64,000 nt of DNA from Lentisphaerota bacterium (GTDB lineage: Bacteria; Verrucomicrobiota; Lentisphaeria; Victivallales; Victivallaceae): assembly GCA_015061815.1 (NCBI GenBank), contig SUVW01000007.1, forward strand, positions 31,264 to 95,263. The letters are read 5' to 3'. The notes below the pieces were generated by a model that was not told the DNA's origin, did not search any database, and saw only the letters and a program-made list of their open reading frames with translations. The translations under genes and the position numbers were made by a program. Shown in pieces: positions 7,939 to 17,621 of the stretch; the first letter of the stretch is position 1, and every line of letters starts with the position of its first letter.

Positions 7939-10900
7939 TCAGTTTTTGCCGGGATGGACTCTCCACGATTTGAAGTTGCATTCACCGCCGGATACCCGGA
8001 AAATAACCCGCCGTCTGCCGGTGACTTTACGCTTCAGCGGCACAGTGTATTTGCGGAAATCAAACCATTTTCCCGCTTCCGGAGAAAATTCAGCCAGCAG
8101 GAAGTCCGGCGAATCTTCCGTAATATCGATCAGCTGAACTTTTACACCCTGCATATCCGTTGCCAGCGTGCAGTCCACTGTTGCCGGATCATCGCCGAAA
8201 TAAACCTGACCGTAATAGATCACGGCCCCATCTTTGGCGGCGATCCAGTTGCCGTACATATTGCGGCGTGGATTGGTGTGATACCCAAGATTATTGGTGA
8301 CATTACGGGTCGCCAGTACCATCCATGAAGCATCCCGAGCCTGCAAATCCTGACGCAGAGCATTGAGCATATGATCGGTGGCGAAATTTTGCTTGAGCTG
8401 AATCAGCAGTCCGCGATCACTATTCATTGCATCCTTGCCCTTGATCATGGCATTCTGCACGTCTCCGATCATCGGATCAGATGAATTGAAGCCGGTCAGG
8501 TAAAATTCTGCGGCATAGGGCTGCAGGGTGATTTTTTCCGGAATGCTGCTGATCTCCTGCGGAGCAGAGAATGCTTCCCCGGTAACAAAGACCTTCTTCC
8601 CCGCCGTATCATAAAGCGGACGGACACTTTGAACTTCATTCGCGGTGTTGATGAACATGATCAACTCTCTGCCATCGGTATGTTTCCACACGCTGTGCAA
8701 AATCTTGTCAGTGGTATTCATGTTGATATCATCCACGCCCCACATGGTTTTCATAGTTTCATTTTTGCCATTGAAGCGCAACGGTTTTTGCATTTCAGCA
8801 CTGTTCATGAAATCAGCGATCGCATATCGCAGCAGGGCAAGTTTTTTCAAATAAGCGCGGCGTGGCGATGGATAACGGATCGTATCGATGGTCATCCAGC
8901 CGATTTGTTCACCGAAAATAAGCTGCTCGGCATATTTCGGAAAGAAACTTTCGTAACTGCCGGCAATATTGTGCCCATCACAACCTCTGCCGACAAATTG
9001 GATCCTCGGAGCATAAACCGACTGGAAAAGCGGCACATGGCCGCTGCGTCCGAAACGCCACACCATAAAACCGTCAATGCATTTTAAAAATGCATCCGAA
9101 GCATCTTCACCGGTATGTGCCAAATCCGGATAGCGTTTGCTCAATTCGCCTTTTACTTTTGCATAGGTCTGCCAGTGGCCGCCGGCCAGCCAGCTTGACG
9201 GATCATTCAACGCATGGCCGTGTTTATTGTTCCAGCAGGAAAATGGAGTTGAACACGGCAGCTGGTCGTGGTAAATATAATCCACTCCACCGGCGGCGAT
9301 TTTTGCAATATTATTATAAAGATGTTCCTGCCACTGCGGACAGGCAGGGCACATCACCGCGTGCAGACCGGTTGCCCCGTAATTTCCGGTGCGCAACTGA
9401 CCATTTTCATCCAGAACCGCATAATTTTTAAATACTTTGCTGAAATTATTCTCTTTATCCGCTTCATCTCCGGCATAACACAATCTGGCATTGAAGTACG
9501 GTCCCACCCGGACACCGGAAGCACGAACATCTTTCAGAGAATTTTTCACCAGGTCACGGATTTGAAAATTCGGCCCGAAACGCCATCTGCCATTGGTATT
9601 TTCCAGCAATCCGGCAACAAATGCTGTCGGGACCTCAAAATATTCCTGCAGGTAGCGGAATGTTTCTGCTGTATGATCCCGCATAACTACTCCCTGGATC
9701 CACAGCGGATTTTTCCGGAACCACTCCGGAGTATCCCGGCGGGGTATCTCTTCGATCCACCAGGGGGCAGTGCGGGCAAATTTCTTATACAGCTGTCCGG
9801 CTTCATACCAGTCACCTTTGTAAAGTTCCAGCACGCCTTTGCCGGGAATGGTAATATTCTTTTTCCCCTGTGCCGCATCCATTATCCACTGGGCATCGAA
9901 AATACCTCCGGCACCGATGAAACGCTGTTCTTTGATCGTGCCGGTCGGATCTTCAAAAGCCAGATAAATGCCATTGCCGGCATCATTGTAAAGAGCCGCC
10001 ATCTGCATGGAACTGTGACCGTTGGGCCATACTGCCGACTGCAGCAGTCCGGCGGTGGGGTTGGGGGATTCAATTCCGGAAAATATCGGCAGCACAGCCT
10101 TGTCCCGCCCCGGCATTTTCGGCAGACACCAGCGGGGGAATGCTATTTTTTTCAATATTGCACTTTTGCCGGTGCAATCGACCTTCAAATCTGTTTCGAT
10201 CCTGCCGCCGGTAATTGAAATATTCTGAACAACCTTGAAATCATTATTGAACCAGTTGATCGTCAGTTGATATTTGCCGTTTCCGCTGTTTATTTGCACT
10301 TCATCGTAATTGAAAAAATCCGGTCCTGCAGCAAAACAGTTGCCATCTGCATCCGAATATTGCACAACCCAGTCCAGACCGCCATCGACCAGCAGCATGG
10401 AGCCGGTATTTTTATTGAATGCTCCGGCAAAAGGATTCCCTCTGCCGGAACCTTTGCGGAACGCCATAATAATATCATCAGTTTCGATCAGAAAACATTT
10501 TTTGCTGTCAGGCTGCCATTTCGTATTGAATGTGATCCCTGCAGTCCGGCGCAGTCCGTCAGCTTTCATGGCATGGGAATATTCACTGAATACAATGTTT
10601 TTTCCGGCAGCAGGTGCAATTTTTCCCATATTCATTTTCAGGGTATTGCAATCTTTCTCGACGATGCGGTTGCCGTTGATGCACAGTACCACTCTGAAGC
10701 CGTCTTTGCCCTGGGCAACTTCCAAAATCCGTTCCATAATGACTGTTACCGGAATATTTTTGCCTTTAACGAAAGCGGCATCAGCACTCAATTCAGCCGC
10801 CACTTTTCCAGCTTTGTCAAAAACTGACAGCTTGACAAGTTTTCCTTTTGCACTCAATTCGAGAACGCCTTTTTTGCTGAAAAGCATCCCGTTGAATCCT

Positions 10901-11031
10901 CCGGAAGGCATCATTACCACCGAAGAATAGCCCTTTTCTGTAACTGCCGCCGGTTCCGTACCGGCAACCGGCAATATTCCGGCAACCGTAAACAGTATTA
11001 CCGACAGAATTGAATAAAACAGCTTTTTCAT
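7939..11031 (-). CDS. Secreted DUF6259-type glycosidase-like protein
   Basis: 1030 residues with a signal peptide (MKKLFYSILSVILFTVAGIL). The N-terminal ~400 residues look like beta-sandwich sugar-binding layers. The central ~400 look like a TIM barrel in the DUF6259 style: GGVDYIYHDQLPCSTPFSCW, then HTGEDASDAF and VPLFQSVYAPRIQFVGRGCD. The Asp in IYHDQ and Glu in TGEDA are candidate catalytic acids by position only. The last ~150 residues form another beta domain. An FAD-dependent oxidoreductase lies 14 bp upstream on the same strand, so the two are probably co-transcribed in sugar breakdown. Substrate unknown. Confidence 0.65.
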   Translation of the reverse strand: MKKLFYSILSVILFTVAGILPVAGTEPAAVTEKGYSSVVMMPSGGFNGMLFSKKGVLELSAKGKLVKLSVFDKAGKVAAELSADAAFVKGKNIPVTVIMERILEVAQGKDGFRVVLCINGNRIVEKDCNTLKMNMGKIAPAAGKNIVFSEYSHAMKADGLRRTAGITFNTKWQPDSKKCFLIETDDIIMAFRKGSGRGNPFAGAFNKNTGSMLLVDGGLDWVVQYSDADGNCFAAGPDFFNYDEVQINSGNGKYQLTINWFNNDFKVVQNISITGGRIETDLKVDCTGKSAILKKIAFPRWCLPKMPGRDKAVLPIFSGIESPNPTAGLLQSAVWPNGHSSMQMAALYNDAGNGIYLAFEDPTGTIKEQRFIGAGGIFDAQWIMDAAQGKKNITIPGKGVLELYKGDWYEAGQLYKKFARTAPWWIEEIPRRDTPEWFRKNPLWIQGVVMRDHTAETFRYLQEYFEVPTAFVAGLLENTNGRWRFGPNFQIRDLVKNSLKDVRASGVRVGPYFNARLCYAGDEADKENNFSKVFKNYAVLDENGQLRTGNYGATGLHAVMCPACPQWQEHLYNNIAKIAAGGVDYIYHDQLPCSTPFSCWNNKHGHALNDPSSWLAGGHWQTYAKVKGELSKRYPDLAHTGEDASDAFLKCIDGFMVWRFGRSGHVPLFQSVYAPRIQFVGRGCDGHNIAGSYESFFPKYAEQLIFGEQIGWMTIDTIRYPSPRRAYLKKLALLRYAIADFMNSAEMQKPLRFNGKNETMKTMWGVDDINMNTTDKILHSVWKHTDGRELIMFINTANEVQSVRPLYDTAGKKVFVTGEAFSAPQEISSIPEKITLQPYAAEFYLTGFNSSDPMIGDVQNAMIKGKDAMNSDRGLLIQLKQNFATDHMLNALRQDLQARDASWMVLATRNVTNNLGYHTNPRRNMYGNWIAAKDGAVIYYGQVYFGDDPATVDCTLATDMQGVKVQLIDITEDSPDFLLAEFSPEAGKWFDFRKYTVPLKRKVTGRRRVIFRVSGGECNFKSWRVHPGKN

Positions 11032-11045
11032 AAAACCTCCTTTTT

Positions 11046-12395
11046 TTATATCAATGCACCGTTTTTACGCAAATCATTCTGTAATTCCTCAATATCGACT
11101 TCCGGCGGCAGACAGCCCTTTGCCGCTGCCATTGCAGCAGCCGCACCGGCCGCTTCACCGGTTGCCGCGCATATCGCCATCGCCCGGAGTGCCGCGATCG
11201 CCGGACTGCTTGCTGAAATGCATCTGCCCGCCGCCATCAGATTGCCGATGTTGCGGGAACAGAGCGCGCGCAGCGGGATGGTGAAGTAACTGTTTTCCGG
11301 CGGCCCTTGTGTGCCGGCGGGCAAAAGATCGTGAAATTCTTCCCGCTGACGGCACTCGTGCCGGGTGGCACATTGGGCATTGCAGACAAAAACATCGTCA
11401 TAATATCCCATCGGGCAGTGGATATCTATCCAATACACACCGCGTGCGACTGCATCCGGATAGTTGGTCGCATTACAGATATCTTCTGTCCCGATCGTGG
11501 TCAATCCGGCCATGCGGCGGCATTCGCGCACTCCGGTCTGACCGGGAAATATCACCGAAGCCCGGTCAAATGCTTTGGAATTCCGGCGGCAGATATCCAT
11601 TATCCGCATGGCACTGCGGCGCATTTCGATTTCTGCCCGGCTGACCGCTGCGGCATTTCTGGGGTCTGCCGCCGCCCGGATCCCGCCGATCCGGAGCATA
11701 TCTGAATATTGTCCGTTGCCCCATGCCGACTGTGAGGCAACTACTCCGGTGTGATAAATGCGGATGCGGCAATTTTTCCGTTCTTCCGCCAGGGCTTTCT
11801 CGATTTTTTCACGGTCTGCCACCCACTTCGGATCAACTTCGGTAAAATAAACCACCAGCCCCAGAGCTTGTACCAGTCCGTCACCATCTCTGCCGAAAAA
11901 GTGATCTGCTCCGGCCTGACTTATCAGATCGCCATTGCCGGTACAATCGACAAAAACTGCCGCTTCTACAGCTTCAGTGCCGCCGGATGAATTGCACATG
12001 ATCTGCTTTATCCGGGCGGCTGTTTTTTCAGCGGCAATGACTGTCGTGTGGAAAAGAATATCCACTCCAAGAGTATCCAGATAATTTTCTGCCACAAATT
12101 TGAATGTGTCATGATTGAACATCAGTGGCGGCCGGGCTGTTTCATAATTTTCGCAACCGCCTGCCCGGTGAAGCTGATCAATAATGCGGGCAAATTCACC
12201 GGCAATGACCTTGCTTCCCGGCTTGCCGCCTGTTTGAAATCCCAGGATGCCGCCGATAAGACCGTTGCCTGCCAGACCGCCGAGGCAATTGCTTTTTTCA
12301 ATGAGGACAGTTTTTGCTCCCCGCTTTGCCGCCGCCGCAGCAGCGCAAATTCCTGCCCAGCCGCCACCGGCTATTGCCACATCATATTTTTTCAT
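11046..12395 (-). CDS. FAD-dependent oxidoreductase (FAD_oxidored, PF12831 type)
   Basis: 449 residues from the ATG chosen here; this start places the dinucleotide fold right at the N-terminus (MKKYDVAIAGGGWAGICAAA, then KTVLIEKSNCLGG) and has GGAGG 11 bases upstream. A longer frame begins 21 codons earlier without such support. VFVDCTGNGDLISQAGA and the C-terminal GNLMAAGRCISASSPAIAAL block are typical of this family, common in Planctomycetes and Lentisphaerota beside glycosidases. The likely role is oxidation or reduction of a sugar-derived intermediate in the cytoplasm; substrate unknown. Confidence 0.85.
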   Translation of the reverse strand: MKKYDVAIAGGGWAGICAAAAAAKRGAKTVLIEKSNCLGGLAGNGLIGGILGFQTGGKPGSKVIAGEFARIIDQLHRAGGCENYETARPPLMFNHDTFKFVAENYLDTLGVDILFHTTVIAAEKTAARIKQIMCNSSGGTEAVEAAVFVDCTGNGDLISQAGADHFFGRDGDGLVQALGLVVYFTEVDPKWVADREKIEKALAEERKNCRIRIYHTGVVASQSAWGNGQYSDMLRIGGIRAAADPRNAAAVSRAEIEMRRSAMRIMDICRRNSKAFDRASVIFPGQTGVRECRRMAGLTTIGTEDICNATNYPDAVARGVYWIDIHCPMGYYDDVFVCNAQCATRHECRQREEFHDLLPAGTQGPPENSYFTIPLRALCSRNIGNLMAAGRCISASSPAIAALRAMAICAATGEAAGAAAAMAAAKGCLPPEVDIEELQNDLRKNGALI

Positions 12396-12464
12396 TGGAA
12401 AAATGTTCCTCCCGTTAAATCTGCCGCTGCTGTAAATCCGTCTTGCCGTGTTGTACAAAGCTTT

Positions 12465-12529
12465 AATATAGCACCCGCAAAAGAATATTTCTTTGAATTA
12501 TCGTGCCATTTTTCAGTATTATTGTGCCA
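12465..12529 (-). promoter_or_regulatory. Candidate activator-dependent promoter with AraC-type direct repeats
   Basis: On the minus strand a TATATT -10 (12465-12470) lacks a good -35 at the right distance. Immediately upstream of that -35 position lie two direct 12-mers, ATTATCGTGCCA (12497-12508) and ATTATTGTGCCA (12518-12529), 11/12 identical and 21 bp apart. That spacing and position match AraC-family activator half-sites next to the polymerase. It would control the FAD oxidoreductase-DUF6259 pair. Confidence 0.5.
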
Positions 12530-12569
12530 AAATAAATTGAGGTTGCCGGAAAAATATGTGATAATATTC

Positions 12570-12938
12570 ATGCAAAAGCACGTGGTTATCTATCCGGAGG
12601 ATGCAGCTGAATGAAAAAGCTATTTGTGTTTTCTGACTGCGGCAAAGCAGGAAAGACCGGGCAATGGTAATTTGATGCAGCTGGCCCGGAAGCTTATGAA
12701 ACCATCAATTTTCAAAATGACGGCTGCCAGAGTGTTGAAAAATTTATTTCCGGCTTGTAATGATTCAGTTCCGGAGGCAGAAGAGTTCAACAGTTTTTGT
12801 ATTATTCTTGCCGGTAACAGCGAAAAGAAGAAGTATCCGGAGTTTTTTATTTCAAATCCGGCGGAGAGAGTTCAAACCTTTTTTACGCAAATAGAAATAA
12901 CAGCAAAACTTCTCCCTGTCGCCATTTTACCTTAAAAT
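12570..12938 (+). other. Broken reading frames, possible decayed gene
   Basis: A short frame MQKHVVIYPEDAAE stops at 12614; the same frame stays open from there to 12938, including SVPEAEEFNSFCIILAG and YPEFFISNPAERVQTFF. A second short frame starting MKKLFVFSDCGKAGKTGQW (12611) has a good ribosome-binding site but stops after 19 codons. No family is recognised. The position, divergent from an apparently AraC-controlled operon, would suit a lost regulator, but the text does not show this. Confidence 0.2.
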
Positions 12939-12941
12939 ATG

Positions 12942-13001
12942 TGCAGTTAATTTAACCAATACCCCTCGGCATAATTACTGCGGTATTATGACTTATTTGC
13001 A
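12942..13001 (+). repeat. Left copy of a ~60-bp segment flanking the Fic/yeiH patch
   Basis: It shares GTGCAGTTAATT, then (A/T)TAACTGCGG-like and ATTATGAC/ATAATGAC-like blocks in the same order and spacing as 14587-14645. The match is imperfect but colinear over about 60 bp. Confidence 0.45.
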
Positions 13002-13093
13002 TAATTTCAGAATTATCTGCACAAAATAAACTTAAAATTGTGCAGAACGGCATTATATTATGGGCAGATAAAATAAAACAGCGCGACTGGATT

Positions 13094-13299
13094 TATGAGA
13101 AAATTTGATTATTCGGCATTTCCGGGAGCGTTGTTTACTCCGGAAATCAGCAATCTTTTATCCGCCATTCTCAATATCGCGGAAAACAGGATTCGTACAT
13201 TACTGCCGAAATGGATATTTTGAAAACGCTGTTTGAAGTTTTTCTTTGTGATTATCAAGAGATTTTTTCTTTTCAAATTCGGGTTCCCGGCGCAGAATG
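13094..13299 (+). pseudogene. Frameshifted N-terminal fragment of a Fic family protein (DUF4172)
   Basis: The frame from ATG 13094 reads MRKFDYSAFPGALFTPEISN then LLSAI, the usual opening of Fic/DOC AMPylase-like proteins with a DUF4172 leader. Near 13170-13175 the homology moves to the next frame, which reads HSQYRGKQDSYITAEMDILK then TLFEV, the expected continuation. After that the family's 'AKIQST-ASN-IEG' segment and the whole Fic core are absent, and the frame ends at 13299. So there are two lesions: a frameshift and a large truncation. Confidence 0.7.
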
Positions 13300-13351
13300 T
13301 TGACATCAAGCCAGTCTGCCGTGGAGGACATCAGATAATATCCTTTTACGC

Positions 13352-13380
13352 TTGAAAAAGTCGCATTCAGGGGGTATATT
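13352..13380 (+). promoter_or_regulatory. Promoter of yeiH
   Basis: TTGAAA and TATATT with a 17-bp spacer, 30-40 bp before the gene. Confidence 0.6.
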
Positions 13381-13412
13381 ACATATCTGTTTGAAGTTTG
13401 AATTTAAATTAA

Positions 13413-14444
13413 GTGAATATGATGAAAACTGAAATTTTGAATTTTGTTAAGGTACTGCCCGGCTTTATTATGGCACTTTGCATTGCCGGTGCGGCTAAAG
13501 CGGTGGAGATGGTGCTGCCGATGCATATTGTCGGTGCATCGGTCATCGCATTGTTTGCCGGTATGATCATCAACAGCTTCTGGCGTCCGGCATGGGCAGC
13601 CCATGGGTTGAAGTTTACATCCAAAAAGATACTTAAATTTGCCATTATACTTCTCGGCGCGTCACTCAGTATTAACGTGATACTTTCTGTGGGCAGGCTT
13701 TCTCTTATGGTCATGTTTTTTACTCTTCTCGCCTGCTTCGGCGGCGGATATCTTGTCGGAAAGGCTCTCGGTTTAAATTGGAAACTTTCCAATCTTATCT
13801 CCGCCGGAACCGGAATATGCGGCGGCAGCGCAATTGCAGCGGTAGCCCCGGTTATAGATGCTGAAGACAGGGATATTGCATACGCCATGTCTGCAACATT
13901 CCTTTTTGACATGGCAATGATTGTGCTTTTTCCCATAATGGGACGCGCGCTGGGTCTTTCTGATGAAGCATACGGGCTTTGGGCGGGTACAGCTGTCAAC
14001 GATACATCAAGCGTGGTTGCAGCCGGTTATGCATTCAGCGAGGGCGGCGGAGATTTTGCCACTATGGTAAAGCTGACGAGAACTCTGGCGATTATCCCGA
14101 CCGTGCTGGTGTTTGCCTTTGTCAATATCCACCTGACAAGAAAAAAACATTTGGAAACTTCCGGAAATAAGATCAACTTCCGGGGATTGTTTCCCTGGTT
14201 CATTCTGGGATTTCTTGCGCTGGCTGCAATCAACAGCTCCGGCATCATTCCGGCAGGGATCTCCAAAATTGCCAAGGATGCAAGCAAGTTCCTTATGATT
14301 GCGGCTCTGGCAGCGATTGGTCTCGGCACCAGCTTGAAAGATATGAAAAAGTCCGGTGTAAATCCCATGCTGCACGGCTTTATTATTTCGGTGCTGGTGG
14401 TTATTGTGGCAATCGCCGTTGAATGGTTTATGGGCATGGTGTGA
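13413..14444 (+). CDS. YeiH/UPF0324 family membrane protein (putative sulfate exporter family)
   Basis: About ten hydrophobic helices fill the 343 residues. Family landmarks include FAIILLGASLSI, SAGTGICGGSAIAAVAPVID, GLWAGTAVNDTSSVVAAGYA and IGLGTSLKDM near the C-terminus. Its function is uncertain even in well-studied bacteria; sulfate export has been proposed for relatives. The GTG used here could be replaced by ATG at 13419 or 13422, since the ribosome-binding site is weak. Base use is AT-richer than in neighbours and a broken Fic gene lies just upstream, so recent transfer is likely. Confidence 0.85.
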   Translation: MNMMKTEILNFVKVLPGFIMALCIAGAAKAVEMVLPMHIVGASVIALFAGMIINSFWRPAWAAHGLKFTSKKILKFAIILLGASLSINVILSVGRLSLMVMFFTLLACFGGGYLVGKALGLNWKLSNLISAGTGICGGSAIAAVAPVIDAEDRDIAYAMSATFLFDMAMIVLFPIMGRALGLSDEAYGLWAGTAVNDTSSVVAAGYAFSEGGGDFATMVKLTRTLAIIPTVLVFAFVNIHLTRKKHLETSGNKINFRGLFPWFILGFLALAAINSSGIIPAGISKIAKDASKFLMIAALAAIGLGTSLKDMKKSGVNPMLHGFIISVLVVIVAIAVEWFMGMV

Positions 14445-14534
14445 TTGAAACGCGCTGTCAGAGTATATACTCCAGCCGCATTGACCTTTGATTTTAAGGT
14501 AAGAGGTCTTTAGGTTTAATATTTCAACGGCAAA

Positions 14535-14562
14535 TGCAATTATTTGCGAAATTGCAGTTTTT
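14535..14562 (+). terminator. Terminator after yeiH
   Basis: TGCAATT and AATTGCA arms flank a short loop and are followed by GTTTTTAT. Confidence 0.45.
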
Positions 14563-14586
14563 ATGACCTCTGACCTCAAAAACAGG

Positions 14587-14645
14587 TGCAGTTAATTACC
14601 TCTGCACCCGATATTGAAATAACTGCGGGATAATGACCTGTTGCT
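14587..14645 (+). repeat. Right copy of the ~60-bp segment flanking the Fic/yeiH patch
   Basis: Direct-orientation partner of 12942-13001 (see there). From here to 14802 there is no gene; a perfect 7-bp AT inverted repeat (TGATAAA/TTTATCA, 14702-14721) is present but too weak to call a terminator. Confidence 0.45.
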
Positions 14646-14802
14646 GACTTTCTATATTTCTGCAAAGCAGCTTGACAACGGATCAGAAGTGTGTTATTTT
14701 ATGATAAACAATTATTTATCACAATTACGGTTACATTGTTGACATATATAAAGAGTTTACCGAGATCATGCTGCAATTGGTACTTCCATATGGATTTTTT
14801 TA

Positions 14803-17304
14803 TCAACAGTTGCCGGGATGTTTCACAAATGGTATTTCAAGAGTATCTCCGGCATTCAGCGTAACCGGCAGTATCAGTGAGTCAAATTTGCGTGGCAATA
14901 ACAGTTTTTTCAGAGTGAAAGTTCCGTGGAGAAGAGTTATTTCAGCTTTTGAATCATCCTGAAAATAGAGCCCCCAGATATCGCCTAAAGCCCAAAATGA
15001 TTGAAAAATTCCCGGAATTACCGGGGCAAAGCCCAACATCCCGGCATTACGGTCATAGCGGAATCCGCTCAGTGCCGGCAGCATTGCGTAAGATGCCATA
15101 CTGCGGGAATAATTGCTGCCGCATTCAAATTCATTATAGGGATTGCGTTTTCTGCCGTCGAAGCGGTCGCGGATCGCCTTCGCCACGCGGAGGGATTTTT
15201 TTACATATCCCTGCGAAGCGAGTGCCGCTGCAAACATCCATTCAAATCCGGGCATGGTTTCGCTGTTGTAGGTGAGAGGGATAATCGGTTTGTTTCCTTT
15301 GGGCCACGTGCAAATTATTGTTCCAGCTTCATCATTCAAGCTGTACACCCGCCATAAATTGATAAAGTCACGCATTGATTTTTTGAAGTTGTATTTATAG
15401 ACGGATTGCAGTGACTTGCGGTATTTTTTTCTGTCAAAAACGTTGGTTAATCCGTAAATGTCTGCATAAGTCTGAGCCAGTGCCGCATCTATACCGCAGC
15501 CTCCGGAAATTTGATATTTGAGTTCTTTATGTTCATCGCTCCAATAGCTTGTTGCATCGAATTTATCAATAATTCCCTTATTTTTCAGGTCAATTGACTG
15601 TGTGAAATATTCGCCGTTGAAAAGTTCTTTGTTGACGGTTGCGTATCCTTTGCGGAATATCCGGCGGCATTTTTCTGCAAAAGTTGTATCTTTCATAAAA
15701 TCTGCCAGTTCTGCAGCGGCAGCCAGAGCCCCGAGGTAATGTCCGGTCAGCCAACTGTTTGCTCCGAAAAGTTCCATATCCAGAGTGTGATGTTGGCGTC
15801 CTGTCAACACTCCTGTTTCATCTGGGTCCCATAAATCCGGATTTTTATCACTCCAGGCGAACTCAATGGTCTGTTTGATCGTTGACCAATATCGGCGGAT
15901 AAAATTGTTATCTCCCCCGATTTTCCAGTCACGGTAAATTTTCATGATATCGCCGAATTGTCCGTCTGCACATGGGCGGTGATCTCCGGTTTCGGCATGG
16001 ATACCCAGCGGCAGCAGCAATCTGAAGTGACTGCCGCCATTGACATCAACACTGTATTTCAAATGACTTTCACGCATTGATCTTTCCAGATCAGGGAAGA
16101 GAAATGGCAAAGCCTGGGCATAATTCAGCACGTGTGAGCATGAACCTTCACAGGAGCCGTATTTGGTGGATACTCCTTCCCAAGCATAAAAAGTTCCATC
16201 TTCCAGCCGCAGACAGGTAGGACTTTTCAGTATTGCAAGATTGGCACTGACGGCTTCTTTTATGACCTCCGGAAGAGTGCCATTGAAAACCGCATCCCGG
16301 AAAAGGAAAGTTTTGCATCGGAGTTCTTTATAATTTTTCAAGGCGTATTCAGCTGATTCAATGGAATTCTTCCAGCATACTGCATAAAAATTTTTCCATG
16401 TCCATTTGACATTATTTGCTTCAGCCCGTTCTTTGCGCCCGGGGTAATTTTCCATGGCTCGGACAGGGATACTCCATGATATGATAAAACGGGAGGTTTT
16501 TTTTGCTCCGGGCGGCAGGGTGAAACGTGCCGCAGCAAGACCGCTGCTTTGAACGGTGTATCCGGTCGGATAAAGTCTGTCTTTGAAATTGCCTCCTGCA
16601 AGCAGATCATGAAAATATACTTCAATGGAATCTTTCCATTTTCCTTTGAAAAGATAAGTCTGATAAGAGATATCGCTGCCGGGAGAGTCGATCGCCATTG
16701 TGATGTCGCCGGTTTTGCTGCCGTCGAAACAGGTCAGGCAGTTATCTTTGAATTTATTTGCGGAATCAGGATTTTCACTCCATGGATTGGTGAGAACCCC
16801 CAATGCGGTATATGTTATTTCTCTGTCGGTGTTGTTTTCAAGTTCAATTTCAAAAAAAGCTGCAGGCAGGGAAGATGGCAGGCTTTCGCCGGGGATCATG
16901 ACACTCCAGGCTGTGAGGGAGGTTTTTGCCGGGAATTTTTCTCCACTGAATTCCAAATGGCAGACGGGATAAGTTCCTTCAAAGGTGTGTTTGCGGAAAT
17001 GAGGAAGATTGCAGAGAGTTCCTTCTGCCGGACCATAACCGAATCCGAAATGTTTATTTTCGTAAAAATAATCACCGATATAGTGAGGAGCAAGATCTCC
17101 ATTAAGAACCCGGACATCGGTAACTTTACCATTTTCTTCTGCGCGGATAGCGAAATGAGATATTCCGTTCATGCTCCCTTTGTTCGGAGCATTGAAAATT
17201 TCCCAGTCAATCAGCATCCCATTGCCTGCAATACCGATGCTGCCGGAACCGATCCCGCCCATCGGGAACGAAATACATTCAGTTTTTTCTTTAGAGTAAA
17301 GCAT
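14803..17304 (-). CDS. GH116-family glycoside hydrolase (GBA2/beta-glucosidase-like)
   Basis: 833 residues without a signal peptide, so probably cytoplasmic. It opens with the family's PMGGIGSGSIGIAGNG block and has a beta-sandwich in residues of about 1-330. The (alpha/alpha)6 barrel follows, with QHHTLDMELFGANSW near residue 505, SGGCGIDAALAQTYADIYGL near 600, and NPYNEFECGSNYSRSMASYA near 740. The Glu in LDMEL and the Asp in GCGID sit where GH116 catalytic residues are expected. The family removes beta-glucosyl, xylosyl or GlcNAc units. The start has AGGAG 5 bases upstream. It stands alone with its own promoter. Confidence 0.8.
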   Translation of the reverse strand: MLYSKEKTECISFPMGGIGSGSIGIAGNGMLIDWEIFNAPNKGSMNGISHFAIRAEENGKVTDVRVLNGDLAPHYIGDYFYENKHFGFGYGPAEGTLCNLPHFRKHTFEGTYPVCHLEFSGEKFPAKTSLTAWSVMIPGESLPSSLPAAFFEIELENNTDREITYTALGVLTNPWSENPDSANKFKDNCLTCFDGSKTGDITMAIDSPGSDISYQTYLFKGKWKDSIEVYFHDLLAGGNFKDRLYPTGYTVQSSGLAAARFTLPPGAKKTSRFIISWSIPVRAMENYPGRKERAEANNVKWTWKNFYAVCWKNSIESAEYALKNYKELRCKTFLFRDAVFNGTLPEVIKEAVSANLAILKSPTCLRLEDGTFYAWEGVSTKYGSCEGSCSHVLNYAQALPFLFPDLERSMRESHLKYSVDVNGGSHFRLLLPLGIHAETGDHRPCADGQFGDIMKIYRDWKIGGDNNFIRRYWSTIKQTIEFAWSDKNPDLWDPDETGVLTGRQHHTLDMELFGANSWLTGHYLGALAAAAELADFMKDTTFAEKCRRIFRKGYATVNKELFNGEYFTQSIDLKNKGIIDKFDATSYWSDEHKELKYQISGGCGIDAALAQTYADIYGLTNVFDRKKYRKSLQSVYKYNFKKSMRDFINLWRVYSLNDEAGTIICTWPKGNKPIIPLTYNSETMPGFEWMFAAALASQGYVKKSLRVAKAIRDRFDGRKRNPYNEFECGSNYSRSMASYAMLPALSGFRYDRNAGMLGFAPVIPGIFQSFWALGDIWGLYFQDDSKAEITLLHGTFTLKKLLLPRKFDSLILPVTLNAGDTLEIPFVKHPGNC

Positions 17305-17351
17305 TTTATCTCCTGTATGAAAATATCGTTGATTTATATCTTATCCAGGGT

Positions 17352-17380
17352 AATATAATGCATATAATGGGTAAATACAA
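17352..17380 (-). promoter_or_regulatory. Promoter of the GH116 gene
   Basis: On the minus strand TTGTAT and TATATT are 17 bp apart. The region from here to 17621 has no gene. Confidence 0.55.
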
Positions 17381-17621
17381 ATCTTTTTTTTATTTTCAGG
17401 TATTGTCTCAATTGTTGTGGGAAATCGGTTCATCGACGGTTTATGACAGAAGTGCGCAGAAAAATATAAAAATCTGAAAGACATGATTGAAAAAGACTGG
17501 AATTGCATCTGTTGTTTTATCGCGAAAAAAACTGTAGAGAGGTTGTATCTGTTGAACCGTTCTGTCGCTCTTTGGCCGTTATTTGGCCAATGCCCCCTTA
17601 AACCGCTGTTATCGTGAGCAG

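Noticed and set aside
9268..10218. 316-codon plus-strand frame
   Set aside because: Antisense shadow of the DUF6259-type gene, which has a signal peptide, continuous domain text and a better context.
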